Positions 56,399 through 64,000 of a DNA stretch of 64,000 nucleotides are shown in pieces. Every line of letters begins with the position of its first letter. The first letter of the stretch is position 1. Both the position numbers and the translations under genes were made by a program. This stretch comes from Burkholderia sp. OK233 (GTDB taxonomy: Bacteria > Pseudomonadota > Gammaproteobacteria > Burkholderiales > Burkholderiaceae), in the NCBI RefSeq assembly GCF_900230185.1, contig NZ_OCSR01000001.1, forward strand, positions 2,604,001 to 2,668,000. The letters run 5' to 3'. Below the pieces are notes generated by a model. That model had not been told where the DNA came from and made no database searches. It was given only the letters and a program-made list of their open reading frames with translations.

Positions 56399-56537
56399 GC
56401 CCCTACTTTTCTTTGCGGCATGCAAAGAAAAGTAGGGGCCGCCCCGCACAGGGGGCAACGCTAATAGACCACTAGCAAATCAAGGAAAGGCCAAAGCCCT
56501 AAGAACACAGACAAACAAGCGCCGCGCAGGCAAAAAA
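56373..56537 (-). repeat. Right arm of the long inverted repeat
   Basis: Inverted copy of 55144-55305. Its own palindrome is longer: 18 bases, 56399-56416 with 56422-56439. The arm ends one base before the xdhC stop codon, so both convergent genes are followed directly by a copy in the same orientation relative to the gene. Confidence 0.92.
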
Positions 56538-57563
56538 CTAAACACTACAAGCAGCACCACCACCAGAAGCCGCAATCTCCCGCGCGGCCTTAGCGCCTTC
56601 AACCTGCAACAAAGTCGGCAACGAAACCCCATTCTTAGCCGCAGTAACCTCAGCAAGAATAGAAACAGCAATCTCAGGCGGCGTCCGGCTGCCAATATAG
56701 ATCCCAACCGGCCCATGCAGCCGGGCCAACTCGGTATCGTTCAGATCGAACTCTTTCAACCGCTCGCGCCGCGCCTGATTATTCCTTCTCGAGCCCAAAG
56801 CACCGACATAAAAAGCCGGCGTCTTCAACGCCTCCATCAGCGCGAGATCGTCCAGCTTGGGATCATGCGTTAAAGCAATCACTGCACACCGCTCGTCGAG
56901 CTTCATGTCGATCACGGTATCGTCCGGCATCGTCCGCACGATCTTCGTGCCGGGAATACTCCACTCCTCGGTGTACTCCTCGCGCGGATCGCACACGGTG
57001 ACCTGATAATCAAGCCCGACCGCAATATTGCATAGATAGCGCGACAACTGCCCCGCACCGATCACCAGCATCCGGTAACGCGGGCCGTGAATCGTCAGCA
57101 GACGCTCGCCGTCGAAATGCACGCCGTCGGTTGCCAGCGCCGCATCGAGCCGTACCGCCCCCGTCACCATGTCGACTTCGCGCGCCACCAGACGGCCGTC
57201 CTCCACCGCATGGCACAGATCGGCAATGCCGCTTTGCGGCGTCAAAGGCTCCAGCACAAGCTGGATCGTGCCGCCGCAAGGCAGGCCGAAGCGATGCGCT
57301 TCTTCCGCGGTAATGCCGTACTTCACCGCCTCCGGGCGTGTCTGCTCAATACCCTTTTGCCGCACGCGGTCGATCAGGTCGTCTTCGATGCAGCCACCCG
57401 AGACCGAACCCACCACAAGGCCATCGTCACGCACCGCGAGCATCGCGCCCTCGGGACGCGGCGACGAGCCCCACGTCTTCACCACCGTTACCAGTAGCGC
57501 GCGATGTCCCTCTTCCAGCCAACGTGCGCTGGACTTCAGAACTTCGAGATCCACGCTCTCCAT
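56538..57563 (-). CDS. xdhC: XdhC/CoxF-type molybdenum-cofactor insertion protein
   Basis: A 341-residue protein that binds the molybdenum cofactor and helps sulfurate and insert it into xanthine-dehydrogenase-type enzymes. The N-terminal XdhC/CoxI domain reads VVKTWGSSPRPEGAMLAV and VGSVSGGCIEDDLI; the C-terminal Rossmann domain reads MLVIGAGQLSRYLCNIAVGL, ending with YVGALGSRRNNQARRERL. It overlaps coxG by 28 bases and is the last gene of the cox operon. The last ~55 codons are strongly enriched in T-ending codons. Confidence 0.92.
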   Translation of the reverse strand: MESVDLEVLKSSARWLEEGHRALLVTVVKTWGSSPRPEGAMLAVRDDGLVVGSVSGGCIEDDLIDRVRQKGIEQTRPEAVKYGITAEEAHRFGLPCGGTIQLVLEPLTPQSGIADLCHAVEDGRLVAREVDMVTGAVRLDAALATDGVHFDGERLLTIHGPRYRMLVIGAGQLSRYLCNIAVGLDYQVTVCDPREEYTEEWSIPGTKIVRTMPDDTVIDMKLDERCAVIALTHDPKLDDLALMEALKTPAFYVGALGSRRNNQARRERLKEFDLNDTELARLHGPVGIYIGSRTPPEIAVSILAEVTAAKNGVSLPTLLQVEGAKAAREIAASGGGAACSV

Positions 57564-58132
57564 GATTTCTTCCTTTTGGTTCCGTCGCTGCCGGACTCAG
57601 TGTCCGCAGCCTCATCCGAATCCGTATTTTGCGCCGCTGCTTCAGTTACTGCAGTGACGCCCTCATCCGGGGCCGCTGCGCCGTCTGCGTCGCCGCCGAC
57701 CTGCACGCCGAAGCGCTTGAAAAATTCGCCCGCGATTTTACGCGCCGCGCCGTCGACCAACCGGGAACCGATTTGCGCGAGCTTGCCACCGACCTGCGCG
57801 GTCGCCGTGTACGTGAGCTTCGTCGCAGCGTCGCCTTCGGGTTCCAGCGTGACGTGCGTGGTGCCCTTGCCGAAGCCTGCCACGCCACCCTGGCCTTCGA
57901 AAACGATGGTGTATGTGTTCGGCGCCTCGATGTCGGTCAACTCCATACGCCCTTTAAAGCGTGCCTTCACCGGACCGACCGATGCGCTCAACACCACCGC
58001 ATACGCGTTTTCGCCATCCGGGTCGATGCTCTCGCAGCCGGGAATGCACGCGCGCAGAATTTCGGTATCGTTTAGCGCATCCCACGCGCGCTGCTGGGAA
58101 ACCGGCAGCGTATGGGTCTCACTTAATTCCAT
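57536..58132 (-). CDS. coxG: CoxG-family SRPBCC protein
   Basis: A 198-residue START-like (SRPBCC) protein. The domain spans about residues 1-150: ELSETHTLPVSQQRAWDALN, IPGCESIDPDGENAYAV and the closing LAQIGSRLVDGAARKIAGEF. The remaining ~50 residues are acidic and Ala-rich, then basic (TKRKKSWRAWISKF). CoxG is proposed to tether CO dehydrogenase to the membrane. AGGAG precedes the ATG. It overlaps both neighbours (coxE and xdhC), indicating tight coupling. Confidence 0.92.
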   Translation of the reverse strand: MELSETHTLPVSQQRAWDALNDTEILRACIPGCESIDPDGENAYAVVLSASVGPVKARFKGRMELTDIEAPNTYTIVFEGQGGVAGFGKGTTHVTLEPEGDAATKLTYTATAQVGGKLAQIGSRLVDGAARKIAGEFFKRFGVQVGGDADGAAAPDEGVTAVTEAAAQNTDSDEAADTESGSDGTKRKKSWRAWISKF

Positions 58133-59376
58133 GGCGTTGCTCCTGCGGTTGTCGTGACGGAGACGGTCAAACGAGGCGCGCGTGTGAGTTGCGCGAGGTC
58201 GCGGCCGAACGCCGTCAGACTGTCCAGATTGTGAACCGGACGATGTGCGTCGACGTACGGCAGGATCGCCTGCACGCCGCGCGCTTTCGGTGAAAAACCG
58301 CTGAAACGCAGCAGCGGATTGAGCCACACGATACGGTGTGCGAAGCGGCGCAGGCGAGCCATTTCGGTGTCGAGCACGTCGATCGCTTCGTGATCCAGGC
58401 CGTCGGTGACGAGCAGCACCGTGGCTCTGCCGGTCAGCACGCGACGTGCCCAGCGCCGGTTGAATTCGGCGAGCGCCGCGCCGATCCGTGTACCACCCGA
58501 CCAGTCGACCACCTGATCGGTGAGCGTCGCGATCGCAACGTCGGGATCGCGCTCGCGCAGCGCGCGCGTCGCGTTGGTCAGGCGCGTGCCGAAAAGGAAC
58601 ACCTGCAGACGCTCACGCGATTGCAGAAGCGCGTGGCAGAAGTACAGGACCGCGCGCGAATAGCTGCTCATCGAGCCGGAGATATCCAGCAGCAACACGA
58701 GCGGCGGTTTGCGTTCCACTACCGCGCGATACTTCCACACCGTCCAGTCGCCACCGGCGCGCACCGCTTGTCGTGCGCTCGCGCGCAAATCGGCATGCGT
58801 GCCGTGCGACGCGGCCTTCAGGCGGCGCGTCGGCTCGGTGGCAAGTGGCAGACGTTGGCCGCGGATCAGATGCCGCAACGTCCGCCATTCGTCAGCGGAA
58901 AGCGTCTCGAAATCGCGATGACGTAGCCGCTCTTCAGCACTGAAGGTGACGTGCGCGTGTACATCGTGTTGTTCGGTTTCCTGTGGTGCCTTGCGGTGCG
59001 ACGAGGGTGGCGTGCGCACGGCAAGCGCGTCGGCGAGACGGTTGTTGCGTTTGGGGGGCGGCAACCCATCGCGGACTTTCGGCAACAGCAGCGCGCGCAG
59101 CTTGCCTTCCCAATCCGGGTCGCGCCAGAACAGATCGAAGGCGGCGTTGAAGAGGTCGCGTTCGTCCGGGGCGGAGACGAGGAGCGTGGCCAGCGCGGCG
59201 CGTACATCGTCGCGCCGGCCGAGGTCGATCCAGTGCAACGCGGCGAGTGCATCGACGGCTTGCGCCGGCGACATCGGCAAGCCCGCACCGCGCAGCACGC
59301 GCACAAAGTGGACGACGTTGTGCGCGAGCGTGGGCGTATCGATCGGTGCGGCCGACGGGTCGACGGAGGCGGTCAT
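58123..59376 (-). CDS. coxE: CoxE-type VWA-domain protein
   Basis: A 417-residue protein with a metal-ion-dependent adhesion site, DISGSMSSYSRA, in the second half and VTDGLDHEAIDVLD further on. In CO-oxidising bacteria CoxD and CoxE build the [CuSMoO2] site together. The start at 59376 lies just after the coxD stop; upstream open codons overlap coxD and were rejected. It ends inside the coxG start region. Confidence 0.9.
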   Translation of the reverse strand: MTASVDPSAAPIDTPTLAHNVVHFVRVLRGAGLPMSPAQAVDALAALHWIDLGRRDDVRAALATLLVSAPDERDLFNAAFDLFWRDPDWEGKLRALLLPKVRDGLPPPKRNNRLADALAVRTPPSSHRKAPQETEQHDVHAHVTFSAEERLRHRDFETLSADEWRTLRHLIRGQRLPLATEPTRRLKAASHGTHADLRASARQAVRAGGDWTVWKYRAVVERKPPLVLLLDISGSMSSYSRAVLYFCHALLQSRERLQVFLFGTRLTNATRALRERDPDVAIATLTDQVVDWSGGTRIGAALAEFNRRWARRVLTGRATVLLVTDGLDHEAIDVLDTEMARLRRFAHRIVWLNPLLRFSGFSPKARGVQAILPYVDAHRPVHNLDSLTAFGRDLAQLTRAPRLTVSVTTTAGATPWN

Positions 59377-59381
59377 CGCCG

Positions 59382-60269
59382 TTATCCCGGCGTCGCAAGA
59401 CATTGCGCGATCTGCGCGGCATCGACGCGCGCCAGATCGTCCTGATACTTGAGCAGCACACCCAGGGTGTTCTGTACCGATTGCGGATCGAGTTCCGTTA
59501 CCGACAACGCTTCCAAAGCCCGGCACCAGTCGATCGTTTCGGCAATGCCGGGCGCCTTGAACAGATCCATGCCGCGCAGCCGATGCACGAAATCGACCGC
59601 ACGCCGTTGCAATTCAACCGACGTCTGCGGCGCACGCGCGGCGACGATCTCCAGTTCACGATCGCGCTCGGGATAGCCGATCCATTGATACAGGCAACGG
59701 CGTTTCAACGCGTCGTGCACTTCGCGCGTGCGGTTCGACGTCATCACGACGAGCGGTGGCTGCTCCGCGCGCACCGTGCCGTATTCGGGAATCGATACCT
59801 GGAAGTCCGAAAGCAGTTCCAGCAGGAAGGCTTCGAACGGTTCGTCGGCGCGGTCGATCTCGTCGATCAGCAGCACGCGCCGCGCACCCGGATGATTTTC
59901 GTCGGGCATCAACGCTTGCAGCAGCGGACGCTTCAGCAGGAATTCGCTGCGATACAGCGTGTCGTTGCCGGGCCGCTCGCCGGCGGCTTCGGCCAGACGC
60001 AGCGCCATGATCTGGCGCGGATAGTCCCATTCGTAGAGCGCGCTGGCAGTGTCGAGTCCTTCGTAGCATTGCAGACGCAGCATCGAGGTGCCGAGCATCC
60101 CCGCCGCGGCTTTGGCGAGTTCGGTCTTGCCGACGCCCGGCTCGCCCTCGACGAACAACGGCCGCTCCATGCGCAGCGCGAGATACAAGGCGGTCGCGAG
60201 TTCGCGGCTGGCGAAGTAACTTTGGGCGGCGAGTTGCGCGAGAGTGTCGTCGATTGAAGCAGGCTGCAT
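59382..60269 (-). CDS. coxD: CoxD/MoxR-type AAA+ ATPase
   Basis: A 295-residue AAA+ ATPase of the MoxR class with Walker A VEGEPGVGKTELAKA, Walker B RVLLIDEIDRADEPFEAFLL, sensor 1 in VVMTSNRTREV and the Arg-finger region LKRRCLYQWIGYPERDRE. MoxR ATPases work with VWA proteins, here CoxE. AGGA lies before the ATG at 60269. The frame continues upstream through a hexanucleotide repeat as Cys-Gly pairs, which I judge non-coding. Confidence 0.94.
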   Translation of the reverse strand: MQPASIDDTLAQLAAQSYFASRELATALYLALRMERPLFVEGEPGVGKTELAKAAAGMLGTSMLRLQCYEGLDTASALYEWDYPRQIMALRLAEAAGERPGNDTLYRSEFLLKRPLLQALMPDENHPGARRVLLIDEIDRADEPFEAFLLELLSDFQVSIPEYGTVRAEQPPLVVMTSNRTREVHDALKRRCLYQWIGYPERDRELEIVAARAPQTSVELQRRAVDFVHRLRGMDLFKAPGIAETIDWCRALEALSVTELDPQSVQNTLGVLLKYQDDLARVDAAQIAQCLATPG

Positions 60270-60348
60270 GGTGTTCCTGAATCTGCAGAGTGAGGCGGGT
60301 GAAGTGCGGGGCGGCGTGGCCGCGGCGCAACGGGCAATACGATCATGA

Positions 60349-60407
60349 CCGCAGCCGCAGCCGCAGCCGCAGCCGCAGCCGCAGCCGCAGCCGCAGCCGC
60401 AGCCGCA
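60349..60407. repeat. Hexanucleotide tandem repeat (CCGCAG)n
   Basis: Nine perfect copies of CCGCAG from 60349 to 60402 plus a five-base partial copy. It lies in the 234-base gap between coxM and coxD, about 80 bases upstream of the coxD start on the transcribed strand. Because the unit is six bases, changes in copy number would keep frame but alter spacing. Confidence 0.97.
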
Positions 60408-60503
60408 ACGGTGACGGCGACGGACGGCGTGGGCCGCGAACGCGGCTGACGCGCCACGCCGAGGCACGTCACGTCAGCCGTCAACCTCCAACCCCAAGGA
60501 TCG

Positions 60504-61301
60504 CTAACCGTTCGCCTTCGTCACCGCTCGCGCGGCCAGCACCGGAATCAGATGCGCGCGATATTCTGCGCTCGCGTGCATGTCGGTGTTCAGGTCGGCG
60601 TCGGATACTGTCACCGCTCGCGCGGCCTCGGGCGTGAAATTCGCCGATAGCGCGTTTTCCAGTTCCGGCACGCGAAATACCGAAGCCGCTGCACCTGTTA
60701 CCGCGACGCGCACACCGCTCGCGAACTTCGCGACGAACACGCCGACCAGTGCAAAGTGCGACGCCGGATTTTCGAATTTCACGTAGGCCGCGCGTTCGGG
60801 CACCGGAAACTCGACGGCCACGATCAGTTCGTCGGGCGCCAACGCGGTCTCATACATGCCGACGAAGAAATCGCTCGACGAAATCCGCCGCCGGTCGGTG
60901 ACGATGGTCGCATCCAGGGCCATCGCCGCAGCCGGATAGCAGGCAGCCGGATCGTTGTTCGCGAGCGAACCGCCGATGGTGCCGAGCGCGCGCACCTGAC
61001 GATCGCCGATGTGCCCGGCAAGGTCCGCGAGCGCCGGCAGAACGCGCCGAAGCTCGGCGTGATCGGCGACGTCCGCGTGACAGACGGCGGCGCCGACTGT
61101 CACCTTGCCGGAATCGACGGTGATCGCTTTAAGCGCCGGAATTCGCGTCACGTCGATCAGTTGCGACGGCTGCGCGAGCCGCAGGCGCATGGTCGGCAAC
61201 AGGCTCTGCCCACCGGCGAGAAACTTTGCGTTGCTGTCGGCGGCGATGGTTGCGGCAGCCGCTTTCGGATCTGCCGCGCGTTGATACTCGAATGAATACA
61301 T
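60504..61301 (-). CDS. coxM: FAD-binding medium subunit of a CO dehydrogenase-type enzyme
   Basis: The 265-residue flavoprotein subunit accepts electrons from the 2Fe-2S subunit. Both FAD motifs of the family are present, FLAGGQSLLPTMRLR near residue 28 and LGTIGGSLANNDPAACYP near 110. The C-terminal domain reads AAYVKFENPASHFALVGVFV. It follows coxL by 22 bases and precedes a 234-base gap before coxD. Confidence 0.95.
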   Translation of the reverse strand: MYSFEYQRAADPKAAAATIAADSNAKFLAGGQSLLPTMRLRLAQPSQLIDVTRIPALKAITVDSGKVTVGAAVCHADVADHAELRRVLPALADLAGHIGDRQVRALGTIGGSLANNDPAACYPAAAMALDATIVTDRRRISSSDFFVGMYETALAPDELIVAVEFPVPERAAYVKFENPASHFALVGVFVAKFASGVRVAVTGAAASVFRVPELENALSANFTPEAARAVTVSDADLNTDMHASAEYRAHLIPVLAARAVTKANG

Positions 61302-61323
61302 GTCGAATGCTCCGCTCAGGATC

Positions 61324-63705
61324 TTAGTGGGGTTGCTTGGCAGCGTGGATCGCGGACCACACGCGATGCGGCGTCGCCGGCATTTGCAGGTCGGTCACGC
61401 CGAGCGGCGCGAGCGCGTCGAGGATCGCGTTGATGACCGCCGGTGGCGAGCCGATCGCGCCCGCCTCCCCGCAGCCTTTCACCCCGAGCGGATTGTGCGT
61501 GCATGGCGTGCCCTTCGCGGTTTCGACGGTGAAGTTCGGCAGATCGGACGCATGAGGCATCGCGTAGTCCATATAGGAGCCGGACAGCAACTGGCCGCTC
61601 TCGTTGTCGTACACGCAGCGCTCCAGCATCGCCTGCCCAATACCCTGGGCGAGCCCGCCATGCACCTGACCTTCGACAATCATCGGATTGATCACGTTGC
61701 CGAAATCGTCGACCGCGGTGAACTGCTGGATACGGCAGACGCCCGTCTCCGGATCGACTTCGATTTCGCAGATGTACGAACCCGCCGGATACGTGAAATT
61801 GCTCGGATCGTAGAACGCGCTTTCTTCGAGGCCCGGTTCGAGCACGTCGAGCGGATAGTTGTGCGGCACGTAGGCGGCGAGCGATATGTCGGCGAATGCT
61901 TTGGTGCGATCGGTGCCCGCGACGCGGAACACGCCGTCCTTGAACTCGATGTCTTCGGCCGCGGCTTCCAGCAGATGCGCGGCGATTTTCTTCGCCTTGG
62001 TTTCGATCTTGTCGAGCGCCTTCATGATGGCCGAGCCGCCGACCGCGATCGAGCGCGAGCCGTACGTGCCCATGCCGAAAGGAATGCGCCCGGTGTCACC
62101 GTGAACGATCTCCACGCTTTCCAGCGCAATGCCGAGCCGGTCCGCCACAACTTGTGCGAAGGTTGTCTCATGCCCCTGGCCATGGCTGTGGGAGCCGGTG
62201 AACACGGTGACCGAACCGGTCGGATGCACGCGAATCTGGCCGACTTCGAAGAGCCCGGCGCGTGCGCCCAATGCACCGGCGATGTTCGACGGCGCCAAAC
62301 CGCAGGCTTCGATGTAGCACGAGTAGCCGAGGCCACGCAGCTTGCCGCTCTTTTCGGATTCCTGTCTGCGTGCTGCGAAGCCTTTCACGTCAGCGAGTTC
62401 GAGCGCACGGCTCAGCGTGGCTTCGTAGTCGCCGGTATCGTAAGTGAGGCCGACCGGCGTGGCATACGGAAACGTGCGGATGAAATTGCGGCGACGGATT
62501 TCCGCGGGATCGAGCTTCATCTCGCGCGCGGCGGTTTCGACCAGGCGCTCGACCACGTAGGTCGCTTCCGGACGGCCGGCGCCACGGTAGGCATCGACCG
62601 GGACGGTGTTGGTGAAGACCGCTTTCACCTCGGCGTAGATCGCGGGCGTCGCGTACTGGCCGGCGAGCAGCGTTGCGTACAGGATGGTCGGCACGCTCGA
62701 CGCGAAGGTCGACAGATACGCGCCCATGTTGGCGATCGTATGAATGCGCATCGCGAGGAACTTGCCGTCGGCGTCCATCGCCAGTTCGGCTTTGGTCACG
62801 TGATCGCGGCCGTGCGCGTCGGACACGAACGCTTCCGAGCGCTCGGCGGTCCATTTGATCGGACGGCGAATCTTCTTCGATGCCCACGTCAGCGCGACAT
62901 CTTCGGCGTACAGGAAAATCTTCGACCCGAAGCCGCCGCCGACATCCGGCGCGATGACGCGCAGTTTCGATTCCGGCAGCGACAGCACGAAAGCGGCCAT
63001 CAACAGGCGTTCCACGTGCGGATTCTGGTTCGCGACGTAGAGCGTGTAGCTGTCGTCCTGCACTGAAAAACTCGCGTTGACCGCGCGCGGTTCGATCGCA
63101 TTCGGAATCAGGCGGTTGTTGACGATGTCGAGCGTGGTGACGTGCGCGGCTTTGGCGAAGGCGGCGTCGGTCGCGGCTTTGTCGCCGTGGCCCCAGTTGT
63201 AGCAGACGTTGTCCGGCACTTCGTCGTGAACCGCGGCCTGGCCCGGATCGGCCGCGTGCGCGGTGTTGACCACGGCCGGCAGCACGTCGTAATCGACCTC
63301 GATCAGTTCGGCGGCGTCTTTCGCGGCCTTGATCGAATCGGCGATGACGAGCGCGACCTGATCGCCGACGTGGCGCGCTTTCGTGTGCGCGATGATTGGA
63401 TGTGGCGGCTCGTTCATCGGCTTGCCGTCGGTGCTGTGGATCAGCCAGCCGCACGGCAGTCCGCCGACGTTGTCCGCGGCCATGTCCGCGCCGGTGAAGA
63501 TCGCGACGACGCCGGGCGATTGTTTGGCTGCGGTGGTGTCGATGCTGTTGATTTTTGCGTGCGCGTGCGGCGAGCGCAGGAATACTGCGTAGGTTTGCTG
63601 CGGCAGGACGATGTCGTCGGTGTACTGACCGTTGCCGGTGAGGAAACGATAGTCTTCCTTACGTTCGACGGAAGTGCCGATCAGGTGGGTGTCGGGTGCG
63701 TTCAT
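61324..63705 (-). CDS. coxL: Molybdenum-binding large subunit, form II CoxL type
   Basis: A 793-residue catalytic subunit of the xanthine dehydrogenase superfamily. It opens [20 protein letters not shown] and has the cofactor-binding blocks [31 protein letters not shown] and [17 protein letters not shown], the last with the catalytic glutamate. The active-site loop is A372-Y-R-G-A-G-R378, the form II signature; form I CO dehydrogenase has AYRCSFR with the copper-binding cysteine. True CO oxidation is therefore uncertain. AGGAG sits before the ATG. It follows coxS by ten bases. Confidence 0.94.
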   Translation of the reverse strand: MNAPDTHLIGTSVERKEDYRFLTGNGQYTDDIVLPQQTYAVFLRSPHAHAKINSIDTTAAKQSPGVVAIFTGADMAADNVGGLPCGWLIHSTDGKPMNEPPHPIIAHTKARHVGDQVALVIADSIKAAKDAAELIEVDYDVLPAVVNTAHAADPGQAAVHDEVPDNVCYNWGHGDKAATDAAFAKAAHVTTLDIVNNRLIPNAIEPRAVNASFSVQDDSYTLYVANQNPHVERLLMAAFVLSLPESKLRVIAPDVGGGFGSKIFLYAEDVALTWASKKIRRPIKWTAERSEAFVSDAHGRDHVTKAELAMDADGKFLAMRIHTIANMGAYLSTFASSVPTILYATLLAGQYATPAIYAEVKAVFTNTVPVDAYRGAGRPEATYVVERLVETAAREMKLDPAEIRRRNFIRTFPYATPVGLTYDTGDYEATLSRALELADVKGFAARRQESEKSGKLRGLGYSCYIEACGLAPSNIAGALGARAGLFEVGQIRVHPTGSVTVFTGSHSHGQGHETTFAQVVADRLGIALESVEIVHGDTGRIPFGMGTYGSRSIAVGGSAIMKALDKIETKAKKIAAHLLEAAAEDIEFKDGVFRVAGTDRTKAFADISLAAYVPHNYPLDVLEPGLEESAFYDPSNFTYPAGSYICEIEVDPETGVCRIQQFTAVDDFGNVINPMIVEGQVHGGLAQGIGQAMLERCVYDNESGQLLSGSYMDYAMPHASDLPNFTVETAKGTPCTHNPLGVKGCGEAGAIGSPPAVINAILDALAPLGVTDLQMPATPHRVWSAIHAAKQPH

Positions 63706-63715
63706 CGTCGGCTCC

Positions 63716-64000
63716 TCAGGCGGTGGCTGGCGCAGTGGCCGCGGCGTTGGCGTTGGCCGTGCCGGCGGACTTCATGCCTGCGGCGCCTTCGAGCACTGCT
63801 TTGACGATGTTGTGATATCCCGTACAGCGGCAGAGATTGCCGTCGAGCTGGGCGCGCACGTCGTCGCCGGTGAGATTGGGCTGACGCTCGACGAGCGAGA
63901 CTGCGCTCATGACCATGCCGGGCGTACAGAAACCGCACTGCAGGCCGTGGCAGTGTTTGAAGGCGGCTTGCATCGGGTGCAGGGCGCCGTCTTTGGCGAG
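63716..64000 (-). CDS. coxS: 2Fe-2S small subunit CoxS, cut by the window edge
   Basis: The last 94 codons and stop of the iron-sulfur subunit. Visible are the second cluster motifs [12 protein letters not shown] and [11 protein letters not shown], and [18 protein letters not shown] between them. An Ala-rich tail of ~20 residues follows. The N-terminal ferredoxin-like domain with the first cluster lies beyond base 64000. It heads the coxS-coxL-coxM order typical of form II clusters. Confidence 0.95.
   Translation of the reverse strand, partial: LAKDGALHPMQAAFKHCHGLQCGFCTPGMVMSAVSLVERQPNLTGDDVRAQLDGNLCRCTGYHNIVKAVLEGAAGMKSAGTANANAAATAPATA

Noticed and set aside
60270..60467. N-terminal extension of coxD with ten Cys-Gly pairs
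   Set aside because: The pairs are simply the CCGCAG tract read on the minus strand; the ribosome site and family start lie at 60269.
54065..64000. Recent horizontal island carrying the cox operon
   Set aside because: Apart from the IS block and the 3' gene ends beside it, base composition and codon use of the cox genes match the rest of the window, and no tRNA or integrase flanks it here.

Overview
The window is GC-rich chromosomal DNA with tightly packed genes. Gene content and order point to a betaproteobacterium of the Burkholderia/Paraburkholderia group: mreBCD-mrdA-rodA divergent from gatCAB, metX-metW beside ampG, regBA-hslVU, and lpxL-dapF-DUF484-xerC divergent from metK. This assignment is from remembered synteny, not from a search. 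Most of the window is core genome. The accessory signals lie at about 39-42 kb, 50-51 kb and 54-57 kb.

Layout. 1-100: 3' end of tRNA-Phe and its terminator. 0.5-2.4 kb: queC-queE-queD for 7-deazaguanine (queuosine) synthesis. 2.6-4.1 kb: an HpcH-type aldolase coupled to a Sel1-repeat protein. 4.3-10.7 kb (minus): the cell-elongation operon mreB-mreC-mreD-mrdA-rodA. 11.1-14.4 kb: gatCAB. 14.6-16.2 kb: a PPK2-type kinase and exonuclease III. 16.3-20.7 kb (minus): metX-metW, ampG and an M48 peptidase. 21.0-23.6 kb (minus): argB, a HAD nucleotidase and slmA. 23.9-27.8 kb: a CWC protein, a frameshifted TPR/glycosyltransferase gene and the RegB/RegA redox two-component system. 27.9-32.3 kb (minus): hslVU, a cysteine-poor dksA and a His-rich COG0523 GTPase. 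32.5-37.6 kb (minus): rlmI-like methyltransferase, xerC, DUF484, dapF and lpxL. 37.6-39.1 kb: metK with a long structured leader. 40-42.6 kb: small accessory genes. 43.0-50.4 kb (minus): a tripartite RND pump followed by an MFS transporter. 50.8-55.1 kb: a small orphan gene, srkA, a DUF3857/transglutaminase protein and a PepSY-type membrane protein behind a good Fur box. 55.1-56.5 kb: an IS30-family element lying between two ~163-bp inverted repeats. 56.5-64 kb (minus): a form II 'cox' molybdenum hydroxylase operon, coxS-coxL-coxM-coxD-coxE-coxG-xdhC, with coxS cut by the window edge.

How genes work together. The elongation operon supplies the glycosyltransferase (RodA), transpeptidase (PBP2) and scaffold (MreBCD), while AmpG recycles the muropeptides released. 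MetX/MetW and MetK cover two points of the methionine/SAM pathway. HslVU has a plausible heat-shock promoter and RegBA is a global redox system. DksA and the COG0523 protein may share a zinc-economy theme. The cox operon encodes a three-subunit Mo/FeS/FAD enzyme together with its maturation machinery; the large-subunit motif is form II, so carbon monoxide may not be the substrate.

The most unusual signals are: (1) the long inverted repeats around the IS30 element, together with a marked excess of T-ending codons at the 3' ends of both genes that converge on it; (2) the metK leader with mutually exclusive stems; (3) an RND permease that keeps the Asp-Asp pair of TM4 but has Ala where AcrB has its TM10 lysine; (4) a nine-copy hexanucleotide repeat upstream of coxD; (5) a DksA with one of the four zinc cysteines, encoded near a zinc-type GTPase. 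No CRISPR array, prophage or obvious defence island is visible.
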